From Euryarchaeota archaeon UBA549 (GTDB lineage Archaea; Thermoplasmatota; Poseidoniia; Poseidoniales; Poseidoniaceae), in NCBI GenBank assembly GCA_002495645.1, contig DAGF01000009.1:1-11282 (forward strand): DNA of 11,282 nucleotides, read 5' to 3'. The notes under the pieces were generated by a model. The model worked only from the letters and a program-made list of their open reading frames with translations, ran no database searches and was not told the DNA's origin. A program made the translations under genes and the position numbers. Below, piece after piece: positions 1-5,963 of the stretch; within the stretch, counting starts at the first letter, position 1, and every line of letters starts with the position of its first letter.

Positions 1-1
1 A

Positions 2-499
2 AAAGACGAGGAAGTTTGGCCCATGCGCGTTTACATTGGGCCGAGTCTCGACCACGGCGTCATGAACCAGCCTGGTATGGTTGGCCTTGCGATGTGGATT
101 GGTTCTGACGCCATCGGGGTGGAAGAACAAATGTCGATGCTCATTGGAACCGACCATCCTGCCGACACCTGGAAGGTGGATGATTGGATGGCCAAAGACC
201 GACCTGAAATCATCGTCTATGAAGACACAACGGCCCGCTCAGACCACGCCACATTCCAGGACAACCTCGGCACGGTGACCATGGGCTTCGGTGGATTGGT
301 TGACGGGTATTGGTGCTACCACCAAACTTGTGATACTGTGGATGAGATGATCGATTGGATGGACACCACCGGCAAGGATTACGGCGAAGAACGGTCCGGT
401 ACAAGCAACCTCGTTGATGCGCTTGACACCATCACCTGGTGGGCGACCTACTCCTTCTTCCACTTGGATGAGAACCCGGTTCGAAACGCCTACTTGTGA
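2..499 (+). CDS. M28-family zinc peptidase, C-terminal fragment
   Basis: The reading frame is open from the left edge (base 2), so this is the 3' end of a longer gene; the ATG at 23 is probably internal. Counting from that ATG, residues 73-75 are SDH followed by ATF, and residues 99-105 read YHQTCDT. These resemble the two closing motifs of M28 aminopeptidases: an SDHxxF block, then YHxxxDT, whose histidine is normally the last zinc ligand. The metal-binding His, Asp and Glu of the earlier part lie outside the window. M28 enzymes remove N-terminal residues from peptides, and in marine heterotrophs they often act at or outside the cell surface; no secretion signal can be judged here. The stop is 21 bases from the stop of the convergent M50 gene. 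Family assignment is from these two motifs only. Confidence 0.62.
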   Translation, partial: KDEEVWPMRVYIGPSLDHGVMNQPGMVGLAMWIGSDAIGVEEQMSMLIGTDHPADTWKVDDWMAKDRPEIIVYEDTTARSDHATFQDNLGTVTMGFGGLVDGYWCYHQTCDTVDEMIDWMDTTGKDYGEERSGTSNLVDALDTITWWATYSFFHLDENPVRNAYL

Positions 500-520
500 T
501 GGTTTGGGCCGCACTCGCTC

Positions 521-1483
521 TCATCGAACCAACGACGAAATGGGGTCAGCTACCGCCATCAACACGGCGGTTGGCGACCAGACACCAGTGAACATGGTGA
601 AGACGGGGATGGCGAAAATCAGCAACACGGCAAAGAAGGCTTGCTCGTTCCAATCCTTGACTTTCAAGCCGTCAAGCGGTCCAAAAGGAAGCATGTTGAA
701 CAGGCCAAGAATCAAGTTCGCACTCAACCAAAACACGCCAGCGTTCACCAGCATTGCCTGCCACACCAAAGCACCGTCAACAAGGTAGGCGCTTGCGAAC
801 AGTGACCCGTTTGCTGGTAAGGCATCAAACGCGCCCGTGAGGCCAAGAATAAGGCCCCAAAGAGGGACACCAATCAAGAAAAGAGCGAGGTTGGTAAGAG
901 GGCCAGCGACAGCGATGTGTCCGTTTTGTCGTCGAGTGACAAGCCCTGCGACCATGACGGCCCCGGGCGCCATGAAGAGAAAACCAAGGAAAAAGGAAAT
1001 GGCGATGCCAAATTGCAACCCTTTGGGGTCGGCGCGGAACTCGGCCCAGCAACCGTTTTTCTTCGCCACCAATTTGTGGCCGATTTCATGAAAAAGAAAG
1101 GCAGGGCCAATGGCGATGAACATGACGGGCATGGAAAGCAGCAACATCACGACCCAGGATGAAAAGCCGTAGGCCGAAATCCCTGAAATGCCTCCGACGG
1201 CCATGAAGCCAAGTGCGAGGGTGAACGCACCCATGGCGAGACGAAGGTGTTCTTTCTCGACATCGCTGAAATGCCACAAGCGCCCGGTGTGGTGTTTAGG
1301 TTGCTCCCATGTCTCCCGTCCGAGGAACTGAAGCATCGCGCCGCTAAGTGAGGATGATGCTTCGTAGTGAAGGGTCCCATCGCTGTCAACGCGTTGATGG
1401 ACACGATGAATTCGGGGTTTTGACCGTTGGTTTCGAAACGGGTCGTCGTCCAAAATATCGGCGCGACGGTCTCGATTGCCCAT
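521..1483 (-). CDS. M50 / site-2-protease-like membrane metalloprotease
   Basis: This is an intramembrane-type zinc metalloprotease. With the ATG at 1483 it is 320 residues. HEIGH at residues 132-136 is the HExxH zinc site, inside a hydrophobic stretch, and NMLPFGPLDG at 263-272 matches the NxxPxxPLDG motif whose Asp is the third zinc ligand. Several hydrophobic segments (about 85-105, 110-130, 165-180, 195-217, 245-265, 283-302) indicate a polytopic membrane protein. The first 70 residues are polar, basic and cytosol-like. Family members cut membrane-bound regulators or process other membrane proteins; the substrate is not evident here. The frame continues upstream to a TTG at 1525, adding 14 residues, but the ATG is preferred and no Shine-Dalgarno site helps decide. 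It is divergent from the zinc-ribbon gene at 1567. Confidence 0.85.
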   Translation of the reverse strand: MGNRDRRADILDDDPFRNQRSKPRIHRVHQRVDSDGTLHYEASSSLSGAMLQFLGRETWEQPKHHTGRLWHFSDVEKEHLRLAMGAFTLALGFMAVGGISGISAYGFSSWVVMLLLSMPVMFIAIGPAFLFHEIGHKLVAKKNGCWAEFRADPKGLQFGIAISFFLGFLFMAPGAVMVAGLVTRRQNGHIAVAGPLTNLALFLIGVPLWGLILGLTGAFDALPANGSLFASAYLVDGALVWQAMLVNAGVFWLSANLILGLFNMLPFGPLDGLKVKDWNEQAFFAVLLIFAIPVFTMFTGVWSPTAVLMAVADPISSLVR

Positions 1484-1566
1484 GCAGATGCCATGGCTTG
1501 GTTCACTTTGAATCCTCGTGTCCAAGGATTCTTGACCTTGGCACCAATGCCATATTGGGTCTCACG

Positions 1567-2274
1567 ATGTCCATGCCCCGTAAAGCCATGCAGGAATTGG
1601 GGTTCCAAGCCTGTTGTTTGCGCTGCGATGCACCGGATGAATCGGGTGTTGCTCGCTGTTCGCCTTGTATTCAACACCACAGAAATGTGCGGGAGTTGCT
1701 CGCTTCTGCGCCCCCTGATGATCCGTTGTATCAACTGGCAAAAGAAATCATGGCCATGGCGGCGGAGCCGCATCGCTACGACCACGACGAAGTTCACGGT
1801 CGGGCACTCATCGAACAGCAACGATTGGCCGGGGCTTTGGTTGGAGAACGTGCGAAGGCCAGCACCGATGACATCGAGGCTTTGTTTGAGCAACAACGTG
1901 CGAAGCGCCAACAAAATGCGCTGCAAGACATCGCCAACCAAAACCCCTGGAAGGAGCGACCTTTGGAAGCAAAGGAAGCACAGGCGATGGGGGAAGAAAC
2001 ATGGGTGTTGCAAGGCGAAGAAAACGAACACTACGGGGCACGAACCGTTCCGAGTAAACCGATTCAGAAGGTTGACCGAAGTGAGCGAAGTGGTGAAGAC
2101 ACGACCCTCACCGACAGAATCCACGCCGCTGCTGCAACCGACCAAGACCTTGACGAAGAGGCTGCTGAGATCTTTGAGGCGTTGGAATTCAAACAACGGC
2201 AATCAAAACGTGAAGAATTGAAGTCCGCGATGAAAGAAGTCAAAGAATTGGTTGATGACGATTTGGAATTTTGA
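1567..2274 (+). CDS. Zinc-ribbon plus charged helical protein, unknown function
   Basis: A protein of 235 residues from the ATG at 1567; ATGs at 1573 and 1588 are alternatives, and all keep the cysteine motif. Residues 17-20 (CLRC) and 31-34 (CSPC) form two CxxC pairs 10 residues apart, with an extra Cys at 16, which looks like a small zinc ribbon. The rest is strongly charged and rich in Glu, Gln, Lys and Ala, with no hydrophobic segments; the C-terminal 50 residues look like a helix or coiled coil ending in an acidic tail. I do not recognise the family. The zinc knuckle suggests a nucleic-acid or protein adaptor, but nothing identifies a partner. The frame also stays open upstream to 1348, where it would overlap the opposite-strand protease gene; that extension is rejected. 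Confidence 0.75.
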   Translation: MSMPRKAMQELGFQACCLRCDAPDESGVARCSPCIQHHRNVRELLASAPPDDPLYQLAKEIMAMAAEPHRYDHDEVHGRALIEQQRLAGALVGERAKASTDDIEALFEQQRAKRQQNALQDIANQNPWKERPLEAKEAQAMGEETWVLQGEENEHYGARTVPSKPIQKVDRSERSGEDTTLTDRIHAAAATDQDLDEEAAEIFEALEFKQRQSKREELKSAMKEVKELVDDDLEF

Positions 2275-2278
2275 TTGG

Positions 2279-2318
2279 AAAAATTTTCATTCTTTATTGA
2301 TAGGGTCGCTGGAGGGAG
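2279..2318 (+). promoter_or_regulatory. AT-rich promoter and strong Shine-Dalgarno for the membrane protein
   Basis: Bases 2276-2302 are AT-rich, with a T-rich run that could end the upstream transcript and TATA-like stretches within it. GGAGGGAG at 2311-2318 is a textbook Shine-Dalgarno sequence; its GGAGG core ends 8 bases before the ATG at 2324 and decides that start over the out-of-frame ATG at 2320, which opens a six-codon frame. No other gene in the window has such a site. Confidence 0.55.
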
Positions 2319-2323
2319 AATGA

Positions 2324-2719
2324 ATGGATTTGGAGCATGACGAGGAGGGGGGAATTGTCACAAAATATCCCGCCGGGGAATATTCAACCTTATCCGATGC
2401 TCAGAGAAATCGCGCGTATTGGATTGGTCTCATCGGTCCAGCGTCGCCTGCTCTTTTCTTCTTGGTATGTGTTGTACTCACGATGAACATCAATTATCCA
2501 GATTACCCATTATTGGACAAATTTTTTGGTGGTGAGGATTTGCTAATTTTTTCACTCTGTAACCTCTTTCTTGCAGCCATCGCTTGGCCTATCATCGCAT
2601 TCAACCTACCGCCCCCCTACCATGAGGGAGGAAAACGTTCTGGAAGAATTGGTTTGATGATCGGGGGATTTTTCATGCTCGTAGTCCTGTGGTTCTTTTC
2701 AATGATAGGGGCTTCATGA
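2324..2719 (+). CDS. Small three-helix membrane protein, unknown
   Basis: A protein of 131 residues. An acidic N-terminus (residues 1-30, beginning MDLEHDEEGG) is followed by hydrophobic segments at about 32-54, 72-95 and 107-128, the last two joined by a short loop with PPPYHEGGKR. This predicts three membrane spans. There is no signal peptide, catalytic motif or cysteine motif. The coding sequence is visibly more AT-rich than its neighbours, with codons such as ATT, TTT and TTA. It follows the zinc-ribbon gene by 49 bases but has its own AT-rich leader and Shine-Dalgarno site. It is convergent with alaX, with 31 bases between the stops. I do not recognise the family; a role in the membrane is all that can be claimed. 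Confidence 0.75.
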   Translation: MDLEHDEEGGIVTKYPAGEYSTLSDAQRNRAYWIGLIGPASPALFFLVCVVLTMNINYPDYPLLDKFFGGEDLLIFSLCNLFLAAIAWPIIAFNLPPPYHEGGKRSGRIGLMIGGFFMLVVLWFFSMIGAS

Positions 2720-2750
2720 ACGGTGTCGTGTACGATCCACACGTATTTGT

Positions 2751-3512
2751 TCACAAGATAATCGACGAGGCTTGTCGAAGGTGTTTGCTCGTCTCGAGGG
2801 TGTAGCTGACGCGCTGCGTTCCTTTCCCCTTGGATTTCTTTCCAAGAAATTGAACGTGCCCAAGTTCACCGATGTTGCTCACGTGCGTTCCCGCACAGGG
2901 GCACATATCGACGCGATCGCCAATTTGAACGATGCGAAGTTCCTTCACACTCGCTGGAAGAAGGTCCATATTGGTCCGGTCAGCGGGCATGATGGCGTTG
3001 ATTTCATCCCTGGTCATCACAGCGTCCGTGACCGCCAATCCAACATCAATCCGTTCGTTGGCCGCTCCGATAAGGTTGGCGAGCATCATTTCATCAAAGG
3101 AAATGGGATTGAAATCAATGCGAGAACGGTCGGCATGGATTTGATTCCCCACTGTTCGAACACCATCAAACATCTCGTACGCCAACCCACTAACCAGGTG
3201 TTGAGCGGTGTGCATGCGCATGTGAGCATACCTCGTTTCCCAATCAATGGTTCCTCGGACTTCATCACCAACGGTCAATTGATGTCCTTCCTCAACGGTG
3301 TGGTGCACATCGCCGCGACCCCGTACTTCTGATACCTGGATGTCTCCGTTTGGACCTGAAAGCACGCCGGTGTCCCAATGCTGGCCACCACCAAGCGGGT
3401 AGAACAGGGTCCTGTCCAACACGACGGTGTTTTCTGAAACATCGACGACGGTCGCGTCGAATTGACGTGCATACGCCGCTTCAATGTCTTGAAGGTATAA
3501 CTTCTCAGTCAT
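2751..3512 (-). CDS. alaX: Alanyl-tRNA editing protein AlaX
   Basis: This free-standing trans-editing enzyme hydrolyses mischarged Ser- (or Gly-) tRNA(Ala) in the cytosol. It has 253 residues, in the range of the longer AlaX forms. FYPLGGGQHWDTG at residues 37-49 is the N-terminal signature shared with the AlaRS editing region; HTAQH at 101-105 is the HxxxH half of the zinc site; CAGTH at 206-210 supplies the second half (CxxxH). A Lys/Gly-rich stretch at 225-232 (KKSKGKGT) precedes the last strand, also as in AlaRS. No aminoacylation domain is present. The ATG at 3512 is 30 bases downstream of the desaturase stop, so the two are probably co-transcribed, although no functional link is obvious. 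There is no Shine-Dalgarno site. Confidence 0.93.
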   Translation of the reverse strand: MTEKLYLQDIEAAYARQFDATVVDVSENTVVLDRTLFYPLGGGQHWDTGVLSGPNGDIQVSEVRGRGDVHHTVEEGHQLTVGDEVRGTIDWETRYAHMRMHTAQHLVSGLAYEMFDGVRTVGNQIHADRSRIDFNPISFDEMMLANLIGAANERIDVGLAVTDAVMTRDEINAIMPADRTNMDLLPASVKELRIVQIGDRVDMCPCAGTHVSNIGELGHVQFLGKKSKGKGTQRVSYTLETSKHLRQASSIIL

Positions 3513-3542
3513 GGTCTTTCCAACCGATGAACGTTGAAGAGA

Positions 3543-4646
3543 TTAACCGTTTTCTGGTTGAGGTGCCCCGGGCCCAAAGTCTTCAAGTAAGCCCAAGTTT
3601 CCTTCTGAAGATGCGTCGATGACAATGGGTGGTGTTTTCCATGCCACGGCCAAAGCTACCGTTGAATCCCACAGTGCACGAATGAAGCCGACTTCTTCGT
3701 ATTCCCAACCTCGTTCTTCTGCATATTCTTTGACGATGGGTGCTGCTTGTGGAAGATTGAAATGGGAAAGAGCCGGAAGGAGGTGGTGTTCAATTTGGTA
3801 GTCCAATCCAACGAAGAAGAAAGAACCGATTGGCCCGAGTTTGATACGTCGTCCTGTTTCAATCTGAAGTCGCCAGTTCTCGTCATATTCCATTACGATG
3901 GGACGGCCAGCATGTCCCGGGAGGAAGATGGCTGTCAAGTACAGACCTACAGCGGCCCAAAGCATGACATAGAATCCAACGGTCATCTGCCATGTAAGTC
4001 CGAGAAGAATGGGAAGACCCAGCCAGAGGAAGAAGTGTGCACACAGCATGGAAACATCAAGAAGATACATCTTTGAGAAGCGATTTTTCTTAGCTTTGAA
4101 CGGTGCAGTGACGATGTACTTCAGACCGTCATAACGCATGAGATGGCCAACAAGTGGGGTGATAATAGGCCAAAAGATGTAGGCTTGGAGATATTTCTGG
4201 AAGAACCTTCGTAGAGGTCCGCTTGATTGATATTCCTCAGATGAAAAAGTCAGTGGCCAAGAATAGATATCGGGGTCCTTTTGGATGACGTTTGGGAAGG
4301 CGTGATGTTGCACGTTGTGTTTTTCACGCCAATAATTCATCGACAATCCGGAGAAAAGTGGGAAAGCGAGGGTGGCGATAGAGATGTTGCCTGCTTTGGA
4401 TTTGCAAGCGGATGAGTGGACACCTTCATGACCGATCATCGCAATGGTGGTCGTGAAAAGAGCGGTTACAGGAAGAAGGAGAAGACCCCACTTCAGCGGT
4501 AGCATGATGTGGGCTGCGTAGAGAAAACCAACGACGACCAAAAGGACGATCAATTTCGTCCACGACTTGGCCGTTGGCTTCTCGAGGAGGCCTTTTTCTT
4601 GCAACTGCTTGCGAAGTTTTGCCATCGGATGTGCACCCATGTTCAT
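3543..4646 (-). CDS. Fatty acid desaturase, front-end (delta-5/6-like) type
   Basis: This membrane di-iron enzyme introduces a double bond into a fatty acyl chain using O2 and two electrons. From the ATG at 4646 it has 367 residues. All three histidine boxes are present: HEGVH at 73-77, HNVQHH at 110-115 and QIEHH at 284-288. Q in place of H in the third box is typical of front-end and sphingolipid desaturases and of some bacterial relatives. Hydrophobic segments at about 30-70, 153-170 and 197-245 fit the usual four-span fold. There is no cytochrome b5 domain, so electrons must come from a separate protein; a ferredoxin gene lies two genes upstream. GTG at 4649 and ATGs at 4640 and 4625 are alternative starts. 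The acyl substrate and regioselectivity cannot be read from the sequence. A fatty acyl desaturase is unexpected if the host makes isoprenoid lipids only. Confidence 0.92.
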   Translation of the reverse strand: MNMGAHPMAKLRKQLQEKGLLEKPTAKSWTKLIVLLVVVGFLYAAHIMLPLKWGLLLLPVTALFTTTIAMIGHEGVHSSACKSKAGNISIATLAFPLFSGLSMNYWREKHNVQHHAFPNVIQKDPDIYSWPLTFSSEEYQSSGPLRRFFQKYLQAYIFWPIITPLVGHLMRYDGLKYIVTAPFKAKKNRFSKMYLLDVSMLCAHFFLWLGLPILLGLTWQMTVGFYVMLWAAVGLYLTAIFLPGHAGRPIVMEYDENWRLQIETGRRIKLGPIGSFFFVGLDYQIEHHLLPALSHFNLPQAAPIVKEYAEERGWEYEEVGFIRALWDSTVALAVAWKTPPIVIDASSEGNLGLLEDFGPGAPQPENG

Positions 4647-4699
4647 CACCTACGCCAACGGCGTTCTCATGTTGGCCAACCCGTTTAACCTAAGAAAGT

Positions 4700-4725
4700 G
4701 GTGTTTCTAATCACACCAAATATCT
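4700..4725 (-). promoter_or_regulatory. Candidate desaturase promoter with adjacent inverted repeat
   Basis: On the minus strand AGATATTT (plus 4718-4725) is a TATA-like box placed just after the stop of the flavoprotein-like gene. Directly downstream is an inverted repeat, GGTGT and ACACC separated by 8 bases (4700-4717). With the usual archaeal TATA-to-start distance, transcription would begin near 4695 and leave a leader of about 50 bases. The repeat would sit between the TATA box and the start point, where a repressor could block transcription. It could instead be a weak hairpin in the upstream transcript. Confidence 0.4.
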
Positions 4726-4729
4726 AACT

Positions 4730-5446
4730 TCACACGGAATCAGCCACGAAGTCAAGCACCCTTGAAACGACCCCATCAAAGGAAAGTTCGTCTGGGTTTG
4801 TCGGCAAAACAACTGAGGTTGATTCAAAGAAACCACGAGGTGGTTCCCATGTCATTTCCTCTTTCCACCATAGTTCAGTCATACCGTCACCACGATTGAG
4901 GTGTAAATCCGTGGATGGTGCCTCTTTTGCATCTTCAGTTAACACGGTGGCACCCTTCCAAGCAACACCGTCGTTTCCGGGAAATTGTTCGGGTTGGGAT
5001 GGTTCAAGACAATGTTGTCGACGACCTGGTCCAAAAGTTTGAGGTGGACTCATCACGATCACACGGTCAGCCGTGAGATGAGTTGGAAGATGACGTTCAG
5101 TTGATGAAAGTTCCAAGATGTACTCTTCATTTTCTTTGGAGCACGATAGGATTCGGGTTCGGGTGAAACACTGAACACCCTTTCTCGAAATGTTGGCTGC
5201 AAGGTGTTTGAGAACCCAATCCCAACGGCAACCCCAACCTTGTTCATTTTCAGAAAGTAGGAGGAAGTTTTGTTGTTCATCGGTCATGTACGCATTAAGA
5301 AGTTCTCGATTAACCACGCGACCAGGGTGCATAACCGGTAAACCGAGTTCAGCTTCAAGCTCTATGATGATCACATGATGTTCGCTTTGCAGGTGGTGGG
5401 CCAACAATAAGGCCTCGATTGTTCCACCAATGAGGACCACGTTCAT
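4730..5446 (-). CDS. Short FAD/NAD-binding-like oxidoreductase, incomplete fold
   Basis: A protein of 238 residues with the start of a dinucleotide-binding Rossmann fold: strand MNVVLIGG (1-8), turn GGTIEA (7-12), helix, second strand VIIIE (25-29) with the acidic residue that usually holds the ribose. Residues 74-100 (WDWVLKHLAANISRKGVQ and on) and 109-133 resemble the middle of flavoprotein monooxygenase/reductase folds, where an antiparallel section precedes a strand such as ADRVIVMSPP (126-135). The glycine motif is degenerate: GxGxxG would need Gly at 9 and 12, but Thr and Ala are there. The protein is much shorter than the usual 350-450 residues and lacks a recognisable C-terminal GD motif. 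It overlaps the ferredoxin stop by 4 bases (ATGA), implying translational coupling. Catalytic role unknown; it may bind a cofactor or act only as a partner. Confidence 0.6.
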   Translation of the reverse strand: MNVVLIGGTIEALLLAHHLQSEHHVIIIELEAELGLPVMHPGRVVNRELLNAYMTDEQQNFLLLSENEQGWGCRWDWVLKHLAANISRKGVQCFTRTRILSCSKENEEYILELSSTERHLPTHLTADRVIVMSPPQTFGPGRRQHCLEPSQPEQFPGNDGVAWKGATVLTEDAKEAPSTDLHLNRGDGMTELWWKEEMTWEPPRGFFESTSVVLPTNPDELSFDGVVSRVLDFVADSV

Positions 5447-5736
5447 ACAGATTCCACCAGGTCAAGAGCAAAAACGGGACAGGAGGGTATGCAAAGACGA
5501 CAATGGGTGCAATTTGGTTCGTCGACGTAAATCATTCTATTTTCTAATGTGAGGACGTGCACTGGACATAGAGCGATGCAGGCACCACAACCAAAACAAC
5601 GATCTTCGTCGACCACGAATTCATGAGAAGGAATTCGGGCCATGACCTGTGGAGGAATTCGCCGTTGAAGACTTCTTCGTTTTCCTTCGGAAAGAATTTC
5701 AGCACAAATTTCACAGAGAAAGGATGAGAGGTTCAT
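5443..5736 (-). CDS. 2[4Fe-4S] ferredoxin-like electron carrier
   Basis: A protein of 97 residues with two complete cluster motifs: CFGCGACIALCP at 47-58 and CTHCRLCIPSCP at 76-87, each CxxCxxCxxxCP, so it should carry two [4Fe-4S] clusters and transfer low-potential electrons. The first 46 residues are an extension not found in small ferredoxins: a CEIC pair at 8-11, then a basic stretch (KRRSLQRR, 19-26). A second ATG lies at residue 32, but the whole frame is open and the longer start at 5736 fits the promoter. There is no transmembrane segment. The last codons overlap the start of the flavoprotein-like gene, so the pair is probably made together. Its distinct partner is not proven; the flavoprotein-like protein and the desaturase downstream are candidates. 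Confidence 0.88.
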   Translation of the reverse strand: MNLSSFLCEICAEILSEGKRRSLQRRIPPQVMARIPSHEFVVDEDRCFGCGACIALCPVHVLTLENRMIYVDEPNCTHCRLCIPSCPVFALDLVESV

Positions 5737-5737
5737 A

Positions 5738-5757
5738 CCCCTTCATTTCCAGTGGAA
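5738..5757 (-). promoter_or_regulatory. Operator-like palindrome and promoter of the ferredoxin gene
   Basis: Read on the minus strand this is TTCCACTGGAAATGAAGGGG, ending one base before the ATG at 5736. Its first 11 bases (plus 5747-5757) form a palindrome, TTCCA-C-TGGAA. Immediately upstream is a TATA-like AT-rich stretch (plus 5758-5766). The usual TATA spacing would start transcription near 5738, giving an almost leaderless message. The same motif occurs at 5902-5921 in the other orientation. Confidence 0.5.
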
Positions 5758-5764
5758 TGTAAAT

Positions 5765-5886
5765 TTGAAATGTTGATGATGATCGAGAAAACGAGGAGAG
5801 AATCTGAATCGAGAAAAACCCGTGGAATATGCTCGCGAGAAGCACTTGAATATATTGGAATTGAACTATTGAATTTTCAACTTGAA
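5765..5886. repeat. Cluster of TTGAA and ATCGAGAAAA short repeats
   Basis: TTGAA occurs at 5765-5769, 5846-5850, 5861-5865, 5869-5873 and 5882-5886, with its inverse TTCAA at 5876-5880. The 5869-5880 pair forms an inverted repeat with a 2-base spacer. CTTGA-ACA-TCAAG at 5881-5893 is another inverted repeat, just before the TATA-like box of the nuclease gene. ATCGAGAAAA is repeated exactly at 5782-5791 and 5808-5817. CTCGCGAG at 5832-5839 is an 8-base palindrome. These lie in the non-coding gap between two divergent genes; binding of any factor is inferred. Confidence 0.45.
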
Positions 5887-5893
5887 CATCAAG

Positions 5894-5921
5894 AAAATAT
5901 CTTCCAGTGGAAATAAGGGGG
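5894..5921 (+). promoter_or_regulatory. Operator-like palindrome and promoter of the beta-CASP gene
   Basis: A TATA-like AAAATATC at 5894-5901 is followed at once by TTCCA-G-TGGAA (5902-5912) and then ATAAGGGGG. The TATA box predicts a start near 5923, which lies downstream of the GTG at 5907 and so favours the ATG at 5964 as start codon. A second AT-rich box lies at 5850-5856. The 20-base motif matches the ferredoxin-side copy with one substitution and one base shift. Confidence 0.5.
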
Positions 5922-5963
5922 TCCTACCCACATATTCATGCAAGAGAACCCTTTGGTCCCATC

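Noticed and set aside
23..499. A complete 158-residue peptidase gene starting at the ATG at 23
   Set aside because: The frame is open to the left edge, and the fragment has only the closing motifs of an M28 enzyme, so it is a truncated gene.
1484..1525. TTG start extending the M50 protease by 14 residues
   Set aside because: An ATG at 1483 is available and the extension lacks membrane or motif character. It cannot be fully excluded.
1147..2202. Long minus-strand frame of 351 codons
   Set aside because: It lies opposite the zinc-ribbon gene and part of the M50 gene. The translation is rich in Arg, Cys, Phe and Leu with no domain, while the overlapping frames have clear motifs.
2772..3332. 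Plus-strand frame of 186 codons
   Set aside because: It is antisense to alaX, whose zinc motifs are unmistakable; the frame itself has no recognisable motif.
3543..4646. Carotenoid hydroxylase or ketolase instead of acyl desaturase
   Set aside because: Those enzymes share His boxes, but HEGVH, HNVQHH and QIEHH at this spacing in about 367 residues match front-end acyl desaturases.
4730..5446. Geranylgeranyl reductase, the usual archaeal ferredoxin-linked flavoprotein
   Set aside because: That family has about 400 residues, a clean GxGxxG motif and a C-terminal GD motif; this protein has none of these.
5738..5921. Inverted repeats as ends of a small non-autonomous transposon
   Set aside because: The repeats are 20 bases with mismatches, there is no convincing target-site duplication, and each copy sits at the same place relative to a TATA-like box, which fits regulation better.
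5907..5963. GTG start giving the beta-CASP protein 19 more residues
   Set aside because: The GTG lies inside the palindrome and upstream of the transcription start predicted from the TATA-like box; the ATG at 5964 fits better.
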